A stretch of DNA of 64,000 nucleotides from Verrucomicrobiaceae bacterium (GTDB lineage: Bacteria; Pseudomonadota; Gammaproteobacteria; Pseudomonadales; CAMLJR01), in contig JAQGNY010000054.1 of the NCBI GenBank assembly GCA_028293825.1, positions 1 through 64,000 on the forward strand. The letters run 5' to 3'. The notes beneath the pieces were generated by a model. It ran no database searches. It had not been told where the DNA came from and saw nothing but the letters and a program-made list of their open reading frames with translations. The position numbers were made by a program, and so were the translations under genes. Below, one piece after another: positions 36,401 through 46,160 of this stretch. Numbering within the stretch: position 1 is the first letter of the stretch; each line of letters opens with the position of its first letter.

Positions 36401-39400
36401 TCAATGCGCATAGATTTTTTGATTGACAAAAAACATTTGTCGCCACGAATCGATTTCGATCGCTGGCAACGGTCTCGCAAATAAATAACCCTGCGCGCAA
36501 TCGCAGCCTAATTCGCACAACATCGCGAGCGTCGCCTGATCTTCTACACCCTCCGCAACTACTTGAAGGTTGAGGTTGTGCGCCAACGTAATAATCGAGC
36601 GCACGATGACTTGATCCTGCACGTTATGGGAAAGCTCAGTGACGAAGGTCCGATCTATTTTTAATGCGTGCAACGGTAATCGACGCAAATACGCCAGCGA
36701 GGAGTAGCCGGTACCGAAATCGTCGATCGCGATATTCACGCCAATGGCCGCAAATTTTTCCAGCATTTTTATGGCGTTCGCGGGGTCTTGCATTAACGTG
36801 GTTTCGGTAATTTCAAACTCGAGAAGTTTTGGATCGGCACCGCTGCTGCGCAACAATATTTTTACTTCATTGAAAAGCTCAGCATGTAGAAGATTACGCG
36901 TCGAAAGATTAATCGCCACCGGTAACGGTTGCCCCTGCGCCCGCCATACGTTTTGCTGCGTCAATGCCTGACGCACGACTTCCAATGTTAATGCGTGGAT
37001 GACATCGCTAATTTCAGCCATCGGCACAAACGCGGCTGGCGCCAGCAATCCTAAGCGCGGATGTTGCCACCGCACTAAGGCCTCGAAACCGGAGACCGCA
37101 TTATTAGCAGACAGTAAAATTTTCGGTTGATAGTGCAGCACCAGTTCGTTGTTGCGAATGGCATGCGTGAGCTCCGACATCAAGCGCAACCGATCGCGAG
37201 AATTACCGTCGAGCTTCGGTGCATACGCCACCACACCCAGCGAATTTCTTTTCGCGGCATACATGGCCACATCGGCGGCGCGCAGCAAGTCGTGATGCGT
37301 AGTGCCGTGTTGTGGAAAACAGGCGATGCCAATACTGACGCCGATTTCCAGCGTAATTCCATCTACAACAAAACCGCGCCGCATCGAGCTCAGCAAATCG
37401 CGGGCGATATTAAGTCCTTGTCGTTTGTTGCTGTGGCGCAATAAAACGGCAAACTCGTCACCACCCAACCGACACAACAACGCATCGCTTTTATCGAGCT
37501 CGGCTTTTAGACGCACGCTTAACTCGCACAGCAATTTGTCACCGATGTGATGACCGAGCGTATCGTTTACTTCTTTAAACCGATCGAGATCGAGCAGCAT
37601 TAATGCCAGCGGTTCGCGACTCGCTATGCAGCTTGCGAGCGTTTGCTGTAATACCGCGCGATTAGCGAGCTGCGTTAACGAATCGTGTTCTGCCCGATAA
37701 GCAAGTTCCTCCAAATGCTGCGCACTCGCCAGCGCGAAGGCGATATTAATTGCGAAGCCTTCTAGCTCCTGACTGGCGAAGGGAAATCCCGGGTGCGAGG
37801 TTTTATATTCCAGCAGGATTAGCCCTTGCGGCAGACCTTGATAAAACAACGGCACCAGCACCGCAGCGCGTGTCCCACGCTTAATAGCGTGTTGAATTTG
37901 ATGCGGTGGAAATAACGAAGTCGCTGCAATGTTTTCGATGTAAATCGCTTTGTCGAGCGTTAATAAATTCTCCGACGGATACATCAGCTCGGCCGATAAC
38001 CGCTTCACCGCGTTAACGCCGATACCACCTTCAGCGATAATTCGAACACCGCTATTTTCAAGCTGATAAAAACTGAGCAAATAAGCCCCGCTCATATCCA
38101 CCAGTAATTCGATCGCTTTTTTGCCCACGGCTTCGATCGATTTTAAATTACTTAATTCGCTACCGACTTGATTGCGCCAATTTCGAAGTTCGTTGACGCT
38201 AGCTAATTCGCGCTCCGCTTGTTTGCGGGCACTGATGTCGCGTACGACTGCGACTAATTGTTTAGCCCCACTTATTTGCACGCAGGTCAGAGTGACTTCG
38301 GCCTCAAAAGGTGTGCGATCCAAGCGGCAATGCAGCCATTCAAAATATTGGTTTTTACCATGCAACGCGCCCTCGATATAAGCGCTCGCCGCCACCAGTG
38401 AATCGCGACCATCGGGCTGTAATGACGGCGAAAAACGCAACGGCGTGACACCGACAATATCGTCTCTACTGCAACCAAACATTTGCAGCGTTGTTTGATT
38501 GCAATCGATAAACGTATCGTTGCTCATCAAAAACAATGCGTCACCGGAACCTTCAAACACCGCGCGATAACGCTGCTCGTTCTCTAATAATATGCGTTCG
38601 GATAGCCGCCGTTCGGTAAGGTCGGCAGCAATACCCAAATACCCTGTGATCGAACCGCCCTCGCCGCGCAATGCAGAAATCGATAACGACACTGGCACCG
38701 TGGTGCCGTCTTTGCGCAGGTATGTCCACTCCAATTCCTCGGTAAATCCGCGCCGCACTTTGGCGGTGAAGACATCAAAGCCTGGAGTGATAACTTCCTG
38801 CAATTCCATACTCAACTGTGCCGCACGCCGCTCTATCTCATTGGGGGCGTGAAAAATATCAGGCGTGCTGCGGCCGATCATCTCGGCTTCGCTATAGCCG
38901 AGCAACATTTCAGCAGCGCGATTGAATGAGGTGATTACTCCATCGAGATCGGTCGTAATGATGCTGTGATTAGCGCCTTCGATAATGGCTTGCTGCAAGG
39001 TTGTTAAATTGTGCAAGCGCTGCAGCGACAACTTCTCGCGAGTACGGTCGGAACAACTACCGAGTAATCCAACGGCGATCCCTTCACTATTACGTTCAAG
39101 CACCCATTTGCTGCTGATCCAAACAACCTGGCCCTGCCTTAATAAGCGAAAGTCGATCTGAAATTGTTCGGCTTTGCTGTCTGTATTGATTAGACGGCGC
39201 TGCAGCGGCTGTCTGTCATCGGCTGCAACAGGGTTCAGCCAGCCATCGCCCAGACAATTCTCGACAGCCATTCCTGTCAAATTACGCCAGCGATAATTCA
39301 CATAGGTACAGCGGCCGTTTAAATCGGTGCGAACAATACCGATCGGCAAATAGTCACACATAAGGCGCAGCTGTAATTCTTTAGCGCGCAGAAAATTATT

Positions 39401-39940
39401 TCCGATGATTTGCGCAATTAAACTGGCGCTTGCTTGCGTGAAAAGTTTTTCTGCTTCGTTCCAAATTCGAGAGCGATCGGAATGCTCAATGCAAATAATG
39501 CCCAGAGCTTCGCCGTCGTTACGAAGCGTAGTAACGAGCAATGCACCAATATTTAATGGTTTTATATAACTGTCATGCAATTCAAATGCGCGAACATCGC
39601 TGCTCAAATCGGCGATGGCGATCTGATGATCACGCGCCAACAGATTGAAGTAATTCGGAACGTCTCGACGGTGCAATGCCCAGTTATTTAAATCATCTTG
39701 ACCGTGACGATGATCGCAGCATAGCGTGAGGGTTAGACTGTTGCCGCTGTCGCCGTAATTCCAAATGCTGACGCGAGCAACATTGAGCGCGCCGCTTACA
39801 ACACCGATCACGTAGCGTAATTTGTTATCTACGCTTTCGCTCCCCAACGGTCCTGCTTCAAGCAACGCAAGATAACTAGCATTTAAAGATTCTGAAGATA
39901 CGACAAAATTATCGGACTGCACATGAGTCAGCTCGGACAT
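36401..39940 (-). CDS. Multi-sensor GGDEF-EAL c-di-GMP protein
   Basis: This protein of about 1,179 residues has an N-terminal GAF domain (about 25-185), three PAS domains with PAC tails (about 195-570), a second GAF (about 590-735), GGDEF (about 750-905) and EAL (about 920-1170). GGDEF is intact (CRLGGDEFAVLL). The inhibitory site five residues before it reads DKSD instead of RxxD, so feedback inhibition is probably lost. EAL residues look complete: FEALVRWQHP, FEITETTLM, DDFGTGYSS, AEGVED. It may both make and break c-di-GMP. The ATG at 39940 is chosen for gtgagg upstream. It is monocistronic. Confidence 0.92.
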   Translation of the reverse strand: MSELTHVQSDNFVVSSESLNASYLALLEAGPLGSESVDNKLRYVIGVVSGALNVARVSIWNYGDSGNSLTLTLCCDHRHGQDDLNNWALHRRDVPNYFNLLARDHQIAIADLSSDVRAFELHDSYIKPLNIGALLVTTLRNDGEALGIICIEHSDRSRIWNEAEKLFTQASASLIAQIIGNNFLRAKELQLRLMCDYLPIGIVRTDLNGRCTYVNYRWRNLTGMAVENCLGDGWLNPVAADDRQPLQRRLINTDSKAEQFQIDFRLLRQGQVVWISSKWVLERNSEGIAVGLLGSCSDRTREKLSLQRLHNLTTLQQAIIEGANHSIITTDLDGVITSFNRAAEMLLGYSEAEMIGRSTPDIFHAPNEIERRAAQLSMELQEVITPGFDVFTAKVRRGFTEELEWTYLRKDGTTVPVSLSISALRGEGGSITGYLGIAADLTERRLSERILLENEQRYRAVFEGSGDALFLMSNDTFIDCNQTTLQMFGCSRDDIVGVTPLRFSPSLQPDGRDSLVAASAYIEGALHGKNQYFEWLHCRLDRTPFEAEVTLTCVQISGAKQLVAVVRDISARKQAERELASVNELRNWRNQVGSELSNLKSIEAVGKKAIELLVDMSGAYLLSFYQLENSGVRIIAEGGIGVNAVKRLSAELMYPSENLLTLDKAIYIENIAATSLFPPHQIQHAIKRGTRAAVLVPLFYQGLPQGLILLEYKTSHPGFPFASQELEGFAINIAFALASAQHLEELAYRAEHDSLTQLANRAVLQQTLASCIASREPLALMLLDLDRFKEVNDTLGHHIGDKLLCELSVRLKAELDKSDALLCRLGGDEFAVLLRHSNKRQGLNIARDLLSSMRRGFVVDGITLEIGVSIGIACFPQHGTTHHDLLRAADVAMYAAKRNSLGVVAYAPKLDGNSRDRLRLMSELTHAIRNNELVLHYQPKILLSANNAVSGFEALVRWQHPRLGLLAPAAFVPMAEISDVIHALTLEVVRQALTQQNVWRAQGQPLPVAINLSTRNLLHAELFNEVKILLRSSGADPKLLEFEITETTLMQDPANAIKMLEKFAAIGVNIAIDDFGTGYSSLAYLRRLPLHALKIDRTFVTELSHNVQDQVIVRSIITLAHNLNLQVVAEGVEDQATLAMLCELGCDCAQGYLFARPLPAIEIDSWRQMFFVNQKIYAH

Positions 39941-40480
39941 AAAGGCCTCACACCGCATTATTTTTTTTGATTAATACGAGGCTGCGCATCCGTGCTGTTA
40001 CCAATGCTGTTACAACAGCGAACCCACTTTATTCCAGTGTTCGATAACGCACAAGCGCCGCACGGTAAGCGCAATTTATTTAAAAAGAGAAGCGAGCAAC
40101 TCGCCGATAAATCGAGGCTGCCCCCTTATTTGCACAATGTCGGTTGCACGAAGCGAGGCGCGCCATCAAGAAAATAGCATTCAAATAGGAGCGCGGCTAT
40201 TTGGAATTAACGATGCTGAATTATTTAGAGAAATAGCAATTAGCGCGGAAAGAAAACTTCATTTTCAGTGTTGCGAGCGGGGGGCTGCTCAAACCTGCAA
40301 CCGCAGTTCGCAAAGATTTTTAAAATGCCCTGCTTCAGCTCGCTTACTGTCCCCTGCAGCCGTGGCAGCGAGAGGATGAAAATATTGGGAGCAACTACCT
40401 CAAACTAAATTCTTTGTAACGCTATACCTCCGTCAGTTATCGACGGAGGCTCGCATTACAAACATTGATGCGTATTACTT
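39941..40480. other. Intergenic region with one hairpin
   Basis: No supportable gene was found. Short open frames lack motifs and ribosome-binding sites. The hairpin at 40427-40449 is the only clear structure; a 9-base direct repeat tgctgttac occurs at about 39997 and 40009. Confidence 0.4.
40427..40449 (-). terminator. Hairpin after the YXWGXW protein gene
   Basis: cctccgtc (40427-40434) pairs with gacggagg (40442-40449) around agttatc. It lies 32 bases after the stop codon of the gene at 40481. There is no T run on the minus strand, so it may stabilise the RNA or terminate weakly. Confidence 0.4.
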
Positions 40481-40870
40481 TTACCGATCTCTATCGTGCT
40501 CACGACGCTCGTCGCGATTTTCTTCTCGGCGCTCCTCTCGGTGCTCTTTAGCAACCCAACTGCCCTCACGAAAATGCCAGCGATCGCCCTCGTGATCCCA
40601 ATGCGCCGGCCGATATTCATAACCTCTGCGCTCGGGCTCCCAACGCCCATCACTCCAGACATGATGATTACCTTCCCAACGCCAATATCCGGGAATCCAT
40701 ATAAATCCTTCACGGCGTTCCGGTGCTCGTTCGACGCGCGGCGCGGGCGGCGGCGTGCCGATGATGACGTCGAGATTAATTTCGGCATTGGCACGCGGCG
40801 CCATTACGGACGCGCTGCCCACCAATAAACCCATTGCAAGAAACGCTGTGGTTATCGTTTTAAATTTCAT
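40481..40870 (-). CDS. Exported YXWGXW-repeat protein
   Basis: This 129-residue protein has a signal peptide (TITTAFLAMGLLVGSASVMA, then PRANA as cleavage region). The body has aromatic repeats: WIPGYWRWEGNHHVWSDGRW and AHWDHEGDRWHFREGSWV, matching the YXWGXW family. The tail is a charged run rich in Arg and Glu (EERREENRDERREHDRDR). It probably sits in the periplasm or on the outer membrane. The function of this family is unknown. The ATG at 40870 is preferred because it begins the signal peptide. Confidence 0.8.
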   Translation of the reverse strand: MKFKTITTAFLAMGLLVGSASVMAPRANAEINLDVIIGTPPPAPRVERAPERREGFIWIPGYWRWEGNHHVWSDGRWEPERRGYEYRPAHWDHEGDRWHFREGSWVAKEHREERREENRDERREHDRDR

Positions 40871-41052
40871 GGTTTTCTCGAAGTGGCTGGGATGGTTTAG
40901 AAAGTCGGAATTTTTGAAAGTGCCTGCGACGTATTCACTGTACAACTTGGATTGACGCACAAAGTGGAAAAAAAATGGATTGCGCTGTTAGCAAGAGCGG
41001 GGACAAATATTTCTGAAAATGCCGTGATGATTTGCAGGGATGGCTTATTGGA

Positions 41053-41430
41053 TCAATTAGATTGAATCAGCGCTCTTAATTCTCGCGGGCGAAAAGGTTT
41101 GGACAGCACTTTCACTGCGCCAAGACCGTATTGCTGCGCCGCCGCTTGCGCCGACTCCAGCGTCTGCGTGCCTTCGCCGCTCGTCACAATTACCTGCGCC
41201 TGGCAGTGGTGTTCGGCGAGAAGACGCAACACCTCGACACCGTCGATATTGGGCATTACCAGATCGACCGTAATATGCGTCGGTTGCCACTGCGACACTG
41301 CGTTAAAAAAGTCGTCGGGCTCGCTGCATAAACGCGTTTCGAAGCCGGCGCCTTTTGCGATCGCAGCGATCGTCATCGCGACGCTCAGATCGTCATCAAG
41401 AATCAATAAACGCTTAGGAAGTTGCGTCAA
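41053..41430 (-). CDS. Single-domain response regulator
   Basis: This 125-residue receiver domain has acidic residues in LILDDDLSVA, the phospho-acceptor Asp in ITVDLVMPN, Thr/Ser in VIVTSGEG and Lys in LSKPFRPRE. It has no output domain. The start codon appears to be TTG, overlapping the stop of the hybrid kinase (TTGA), so the two are translationally coupled. It is probably phosphorylated by, or takes phosphate from, that kinase. Confidence 0.87.
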   Translation of the reverse strand: MTQLPKRLLILDDDLSVAMTIAAIAKGAGFETRLCSEPDDFFNAVSQWQPTHITVDLVMPNIDGVEVLRLLAEHHCQAQVIVTSGEGTQTLESAQAAAQQYGLGAVKVLSKPFRPRELRALIQSN

Positions 41431-44400
41431 AGGTTTCCCCCCGAATTATCGACCTCTAGCGCTTGGCGAACCTTTTTCGCGAGCGCCTGCCTGCGGTAGG
41501 GTTTGTGTAAAAGCAAGATTCCGGCTTCGGCTTTGCCGTGATGCACAACCGCATTCTCCGTATAGCCCGACGTGTACAGCACCGGCAACTGCGGTAGCAG
41601 TTTTCGCGCTTCGGCCGCAAGCTGCGGACCATTTAGACCGCCCGGCATAATCACGTCGGTAAATAACAAATCGAATTTGTGCCCCTGCCGAATTAAACCC
41701 AGCGCTGCAATACCATCGCCAGCAATACTTACGCTGTAACCCAGATCGCGCAGCAACCGAGCGGCGTGGTTGCGCACCAGCTCATCGTCTTCGACCAACA
41801 GGATGTGCTCGCTGCCACCCTCCTGTTGTACCGATGCGGCGTGCATCGGCACTTTTGCATCGGTACCCAATCCCTCCGGCAGATACAAGTGAATGGCGGT
41901 GCCCTGACCGACTTCGGAGTAAATCTTGATATGACCACCGGATTGTTTGACGAAGCCATACACCATGCTCAGCCCAAGGCCGGTTCCTTTGCCTTTTTCC
42001 TTGGTGGTGAAAAAAGGGTCGAACACCTGCGCTAAATTCGCGGCATCGATGCCGGTACCGTTATCGGTAACGACCACCTGCACGTAATGACCGCTCGTCG
42101 CCTCCGGATGTTGGGCGACATACGATTCGTCGAGCGCCACATTGGCGGTTTCGATGGTTAGCTTGCCGCCGCCGGGCATGGCATCGCGGGCATTGATGCA
42201 CAGATTGAGCAGCGCCGATTCCAGCTGCGCAGGGTCGATGGCAACCGCCCATAAATCAGGCTCATGAAACAATTCGATTTCCACCGCCTCACCGAGCGCC
42301 TGACGCAGCAGCGGCACCAAGTCATCGATAATTGCCTGCGGCGATACCACGCGCGGCTCCAGCGTTTGCCGGCGGGCGAAACTGAGCAGGCGCGCGGTGA
42401 GCTGAGCGCCACGGTCGGCAGCGGTGCTGATCAGTTCGATAATCGGCGCGTTCGGATCGTCCTCGCTTATTTCTTCCGCGAGCAATTCGATATTGCCAAT
42501 AATCACCGTGAGTAAATTATTAAAATCATGCGCGATGCCGCCGGTCAGTTGGCCGATTGCCTCTAATTTTTGCGACTGCGCCAGCCGCTTTTCCAGCTCC
42601 AGGCGATCGCTGATATCAGAGTTGATCGACAATATCGATTGCGGCTGACCGGCATCGTCGCGGACCAAGGTCCAATGGCCTTCGACGGTGATTGCGGTGC
42701 CATCGCGTCGCAGCTGTTGCAAGCGGCCGCTCCATTCACCGCGATCAAGCACTGCCTGCGTCGCCGCACGAAATTGCGTAGCGTTCGCCGAATACAGCAA
42801 CGGCTCGACCGATTGCCCGAGCGTTTCGTCCTTGCTCCAACCATAAAGACGCTCGGCGGCTTTATTCCAAAACAGCAGCCGATGTTCAAGATCGCGAACC
42901 AGAATGGCATCCTTGGCCTGATCTAACAGTAACGCTTGCTGGCGCAACTGCCGCTCCTGAAAAACGCGGTCATTTACTTTGCGAAAATACACCGCCAGCC
43001 CATCGGGTGTCGGGTACGCGGTGACATCGAACCACGAATCAAGCGGCGGGTAATAATCAACGAATGAGACGGTCTCATCGGTATCGATGGCGCGCTGATA
43101 CTCGCTATAGAAATTAGTAGCCTGGATGCCTTCGAACTGCTCAACTAAATTCTCGCCGAGCAAACTCTGACGCGAGCGCTGCACCAGTTGCTCGGCGCGC
43201 TTATTCAAATAAGTGAAACGCCAGTCATGATCCAGCGTGAAAAAAGCGTCCGTAATATTTTCCAGCGTGGTCTCTAATTGCCCCGCTAACAGATTGATTT
43301 GGGCCTCGCTCTTTTTGCGCTCGGAGATATCCTGAAAGGCGCCGTGGATTTCCGTGATGGTGCCAGCCACATCGCGCAGCGCACGACCGGTTGCCCGTAC
43401 CCAAACGCGACGCTGCTGATGGTTAATAAGCTCCACTTCGAAATCGAACGGCGTTCCGTCCGCGATGCAAGCCGCAACGTCCGCGCGCACTTTTTCCGTA
43501 TATTCCGGCGCATACGCGAGAATCGACGTTTCAATATTCGGCTCGTAATTCATCGGCACGCCATAAATACGCCGAACCGCATCCGACCAAAATAGACGCC
43601 GAGTTTCTAAATCGAGTTTCCAGCCGCCAAGCAGCGCCGAGCTGCTGGCGATTTCCAATAACGCGGCATTTTCCTGCAGCGCCAACGTGGCTTTTTTGAT
43701 TTCCGTGACATCGACCACGGTGCCGAGCAGACGTTGAAATTCGCCGTCGCTGGTTTTAACCGCGCCGCCGCGCTCGCGTAAATACCGCGTTTCACCGTTC
43801 GGCCATACGATGCGATATTCGACTTCGGAAAGCCGGCCCGCCTTCAACTCATCGACATAATTGCGCATCGCCTCTCGATCGCCGTGATGCACTAATGAAA
43901 AAAAACTTTCTCCGCCCGCCGCTACCAATGCCGGATCGAGACCAAAAATTCGATAGAGTTCTTCCGACCACCGGAAGTGACCGGTAGCGCGATCGACGTC
44001 CCAATTCCCGACGTGCGCAATCTGTTGCGCCGAGCGCATGTTCTGCTCGTTTTCAAGGAGCAATTGTTGCGTCGCCAAGCGATCGATAGTGGTCGCCAGC
44101 AGCGTCGCTACCGCCTGCAGAAAATGCGCATCGTCGGCGGAGAATCCGCGCGCTTTATGCGAATGAACGGTGAGCACGCCCCAATCGCGGTTGTGCAAGC
44201 GGATAGGCACACTCATGCCGCTGATGACGCCCGCCGGGCTGAGCCCCGGATGCACCGCGAAACGTGTTTCATCGCGATAGTCGGGTACATAGATCGAAGC
44301 GCCGGCACGCAATGTGTAACCGGGTTGGAGCTCTGGGCCGGTAGCGGTGTGCTGTACGCCAGTCCAACTCGCTGGCCAGCCGAACCCGGCAAGCAGCAAG

Positions 44401-45080
44401 AAAATATCTTTCTCGGGTATTAGCTGCAATAGCGCGCAATGTTCGATATCGAGCGTATGCGCGATTTGCGCGAGACTATCCGGTAACAGCTTGTCGAGTT
44501 CGGACGCGGAGACCGCTTTTAATCCAAGCTCCGCGACCATCGCTTGCTGATAGAGCCGAGCGTGCAATTGATGCTCAGCCTCCTCTCTCAACCTTAATTG
44601 ACGGCGCAATTCCAACTGCTGCATCACCTGCCGGGTCAACACGGCGAGCGCGCGCCGCTGCGCATCGCTTAAACGGCGCGGCGCGCGATCGATCACAGCG
44701 AGCGTGCCGAGCACACTGCCGTCATGCGCAATCAATGGTGTACCCGCGTAAAAACGCAGGTTCAAAGTGGTGAGTAACGGGTTGTTTGAAAAGCGCGGAT
44801 CGAGCCTGGCGTCCTCGACTTCCAACAAGTGCGGTGCGGCCAATACATGGGCGCAGAACGAAATTTCGCGCGGCGTTTCTCTGGCTTCGATACCTACGCG
44901 CGCTTTAAACCACTGCCGAGTGGCATCGACCAACGAGATTATTGCAATCGGCGTCGCGCAGATTTCCGCCGCGAGCTGGGTCAAATTATCTAAATCGACT
45001 TCGGGCGGTGTATCCAAAATGGCGTAAGACGCCAGCGTTTGCAGTCGCGCTGCTTCCGCCGCTTCGGTCAGGTTAGCCAC
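41427..45080 (-). CDS. Hybrid sensor histidine kinase with GAF and PAS domains
   Basis: This 1,217-residue protein has two GAF domains (about 10-165 and 190-345), about four PAS domains (about 350-835), HisKA with phospho-His in GGIAHDFNNLLTVI, an HATPase (TDNGTGIDAANL, TTKEKGKGTGLGLSM) and a C-terminal receiver (LLVEDDELVRN; phospho-Asp in LFTDVIMPGG). No membrane segment was seen, so it is a soluble sensor. It is coupled to a single-domain response regulator downstream. Signal and output are unknown, and no DNA-binding regulator lies in the pair. Confidence 0.92.
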   Translation of the reverse strand: MANLTEAAEAARLQTLASYAILDTPPEVDLDNLTQLAAEICATPIAIISLVDATRQWFKARVGIEARETPREISFCAHVLAAPHLLEVEDARLDPRFSNNPLLTTLNLRFYAGTPLIAHDGSVLGTLAVIDRAPRRLSDAQRRALAVLTRQVMQQLELRRQLRLREEAEHQLHARLYQQAMVAELGLKAVSASELDKLLPDSLAQIAHTLDIEHCALLQLIPEKDIFLLLAGFGWPASWTGVQHTATGPELQPGYTLRAGASIYVPDYRDETRFAVHPGLSPAGVISGMSVPIRLHNRDWGVLTVHSHKARGFSADDAHFLQAVATLLATTIDRLATQQLLLENEQNMRSAQQIAHVGNWDVDRATGHFRWSEELYRIFGLDPALVAAGGESFFSLVHHGDREAMRNYVDELKAGRLSEVEYRIVWPNGETRYLRERGGAVKTSDGEFQRLLGTVVDVTEIKKATLALQENAALLEIASSSALLGGWKLDLETRRLFWSDAVRRIYGVPMNYEPNIETSILAYAPEYTEKVRADVAACIADGTPFDFEVELINHQQRRVWVRATGRALRDVAGTITEIHGAFQDISERKKSEAQINLLAGQLETTLENITDAFFTLDHDWRFTYLNKRAEQLVQRSRQSLLGENLVEQFEGIQATNFYSEYQRAIDTDETVSFVDYYPPLDSWFDVTAYPTPDGLAVYFRKVNDRVFQERQLRQQALLLDQAKDAILVRDLEHRLLFWNKAAERLYGWSKDETLGQSVEPLLYSANATQFRAATQAVLDRGEWSGRLQQLRRDGTAITVEGHWTLVRDDAGQPQSILSINSDISDRLELEKRLAQSQKLEAIGQLTGGIAHDFNNLLTVIIGNIELLAEEISEDDPNAPIIELISTAADRGAQLTARLLSFARRQTLEPRVVSPQAIIDDLVPLLRQALGEAVEIELFHEPDLWAVAIDPAQLESALLNLCINARDAMPGGGKLTIETANVALDESYVAQHPEATSGHYVQVVVTDNGTGIDAANLAQVFDPFFTTKEKGKGTGLGLSMVYGFVKQSGGHIKIYSEVGQGTAIHLYLPEGLGTDAKVPMHAASVQQEGGSEHILLVEDDELVRNHAARLLRDLGYSVSIAGDGIAALGLIRQGHKFDLLFTDVIMPGGLNGPQLAAEARKLLPQLPVLYTSGYTENAVVHHGKAEAGILLLHKPYRRQALAKKVRQALEVDNSGGNL

Positions 45081-45361
45081 AAAAAACGCTCCGCGTGTGT
45101 CGCGCCTGTTTGCACGAATTTATAGTGTATTGACTGATATTGTGCGAACGTCCGTGCCGCTGATTATAGCGGTAATAGTCGCGCCAAGAAGTACTTAAAA
45201 ATACGTACAAAATGCTGTAAGCACTTATCAATACGCAGACAATTCGAATATCGATGACGACCGCATAGAATTAATTGATTCAGACCGAAGCAAAAAAAAT
45301 CCGGACATTCGTTACAGTGCTCGCATCATTGCAGTTTCGAAGATTGAACACGGCCAGTTCG

Positions 45362-45722
45362 GGACATTGCCATCGTCAGCGAATTTTTTCAAAGCACGGC
45401 AAGTCTTCCAGAAAAGCGCACCCAGAGCACCTGCTCTTTTCGCTCGAAGCGCGGCGCTTTACTCCCGTACTACCAGCCGCGTCAATTTCAACTCAGCGCT
45501 GCAGAATCCGCGGACGCTATTTATCGCTGGAATACAAAATTGGTCGAACATCATTTTTGTCGCCAATGCGGCTGCGCTGTATTTTCCGATAGCCCCGCCT
45601 TTGAGCCCGATGGCAGCTGGGACAAAATAACGCGCAGAATTTGTGTCAACGCGCGGCTGTTCGACAACTTCGACGCCAGCACAATGCCGATAGCTATCAT
45701 CGATGGGAAAAATTTGTGGTGA
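45362..45722 (+). pseudogene. GFA-family (formaldehyde-activating-like) gene remnant
   Basis: The 3' part reads KRGALLPYYQPRQFQLS, then YRWNTKLVEHHFCRQCGC, then RRICVNARLFDNFD, and stops at 45722. This matches the C-terminal two thirds of a GFA zinc protein. The expected N-terminal motif appears in another frame as GHCHRQRIF at 45362. Zinc-binding Cys residues are lost: HCHC reads HCHR, and the CNCSLC-type motif reads STCSFR. No start codon is evident. With a frame change and at least three lost ligands it is a dead gene, unlike the single-base cases elsewhere in the window. No other gene was seen in 45081-46160. Confidence 0.6.
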
Positions 45723-46160
45723 GCGACCACTTTTTTAAAAAACATGCGCAATTAAAGACGTAAGAAACTCAACATTTAAAATAAAAAATTTTCAAAATTA
45801 CGCTTCATGGAATTTCAGCAAAGCATCGATACACTCTTGGCAAAAAGCACTCACACAGCTCAATGTTTTATCGCTTGTAAAATAATATTTTATTCCATTA
45901 AAAAACTGCACAAACCATCGCCAATCTGGAAGTCCGTATAGTTGCGTTTTTTAAAATGGAACTCTGCTCGCGCTGATAATTTAAGCGTGTTAATCGGAAA
46001 CCAGCCCAACTCTCTGAATCAAGCGCATTTGCACGTCGAAAAGCCCAAATACGAGAGGGTCCAGTCCAGCGCTGACAGACAACTGACTGCAATGACTTCG
46101 CGGAATTTCTGTGGTATATGCTTCGCACCTTTTTTAAAAAATAATAAGAGGTAGTTTTTC

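Noticed and set aside
45942-46154. Plus-strand frame of 70 codons before the LysR gene
   Set aside because: No motif; it overlaps the regulator's promoter region.
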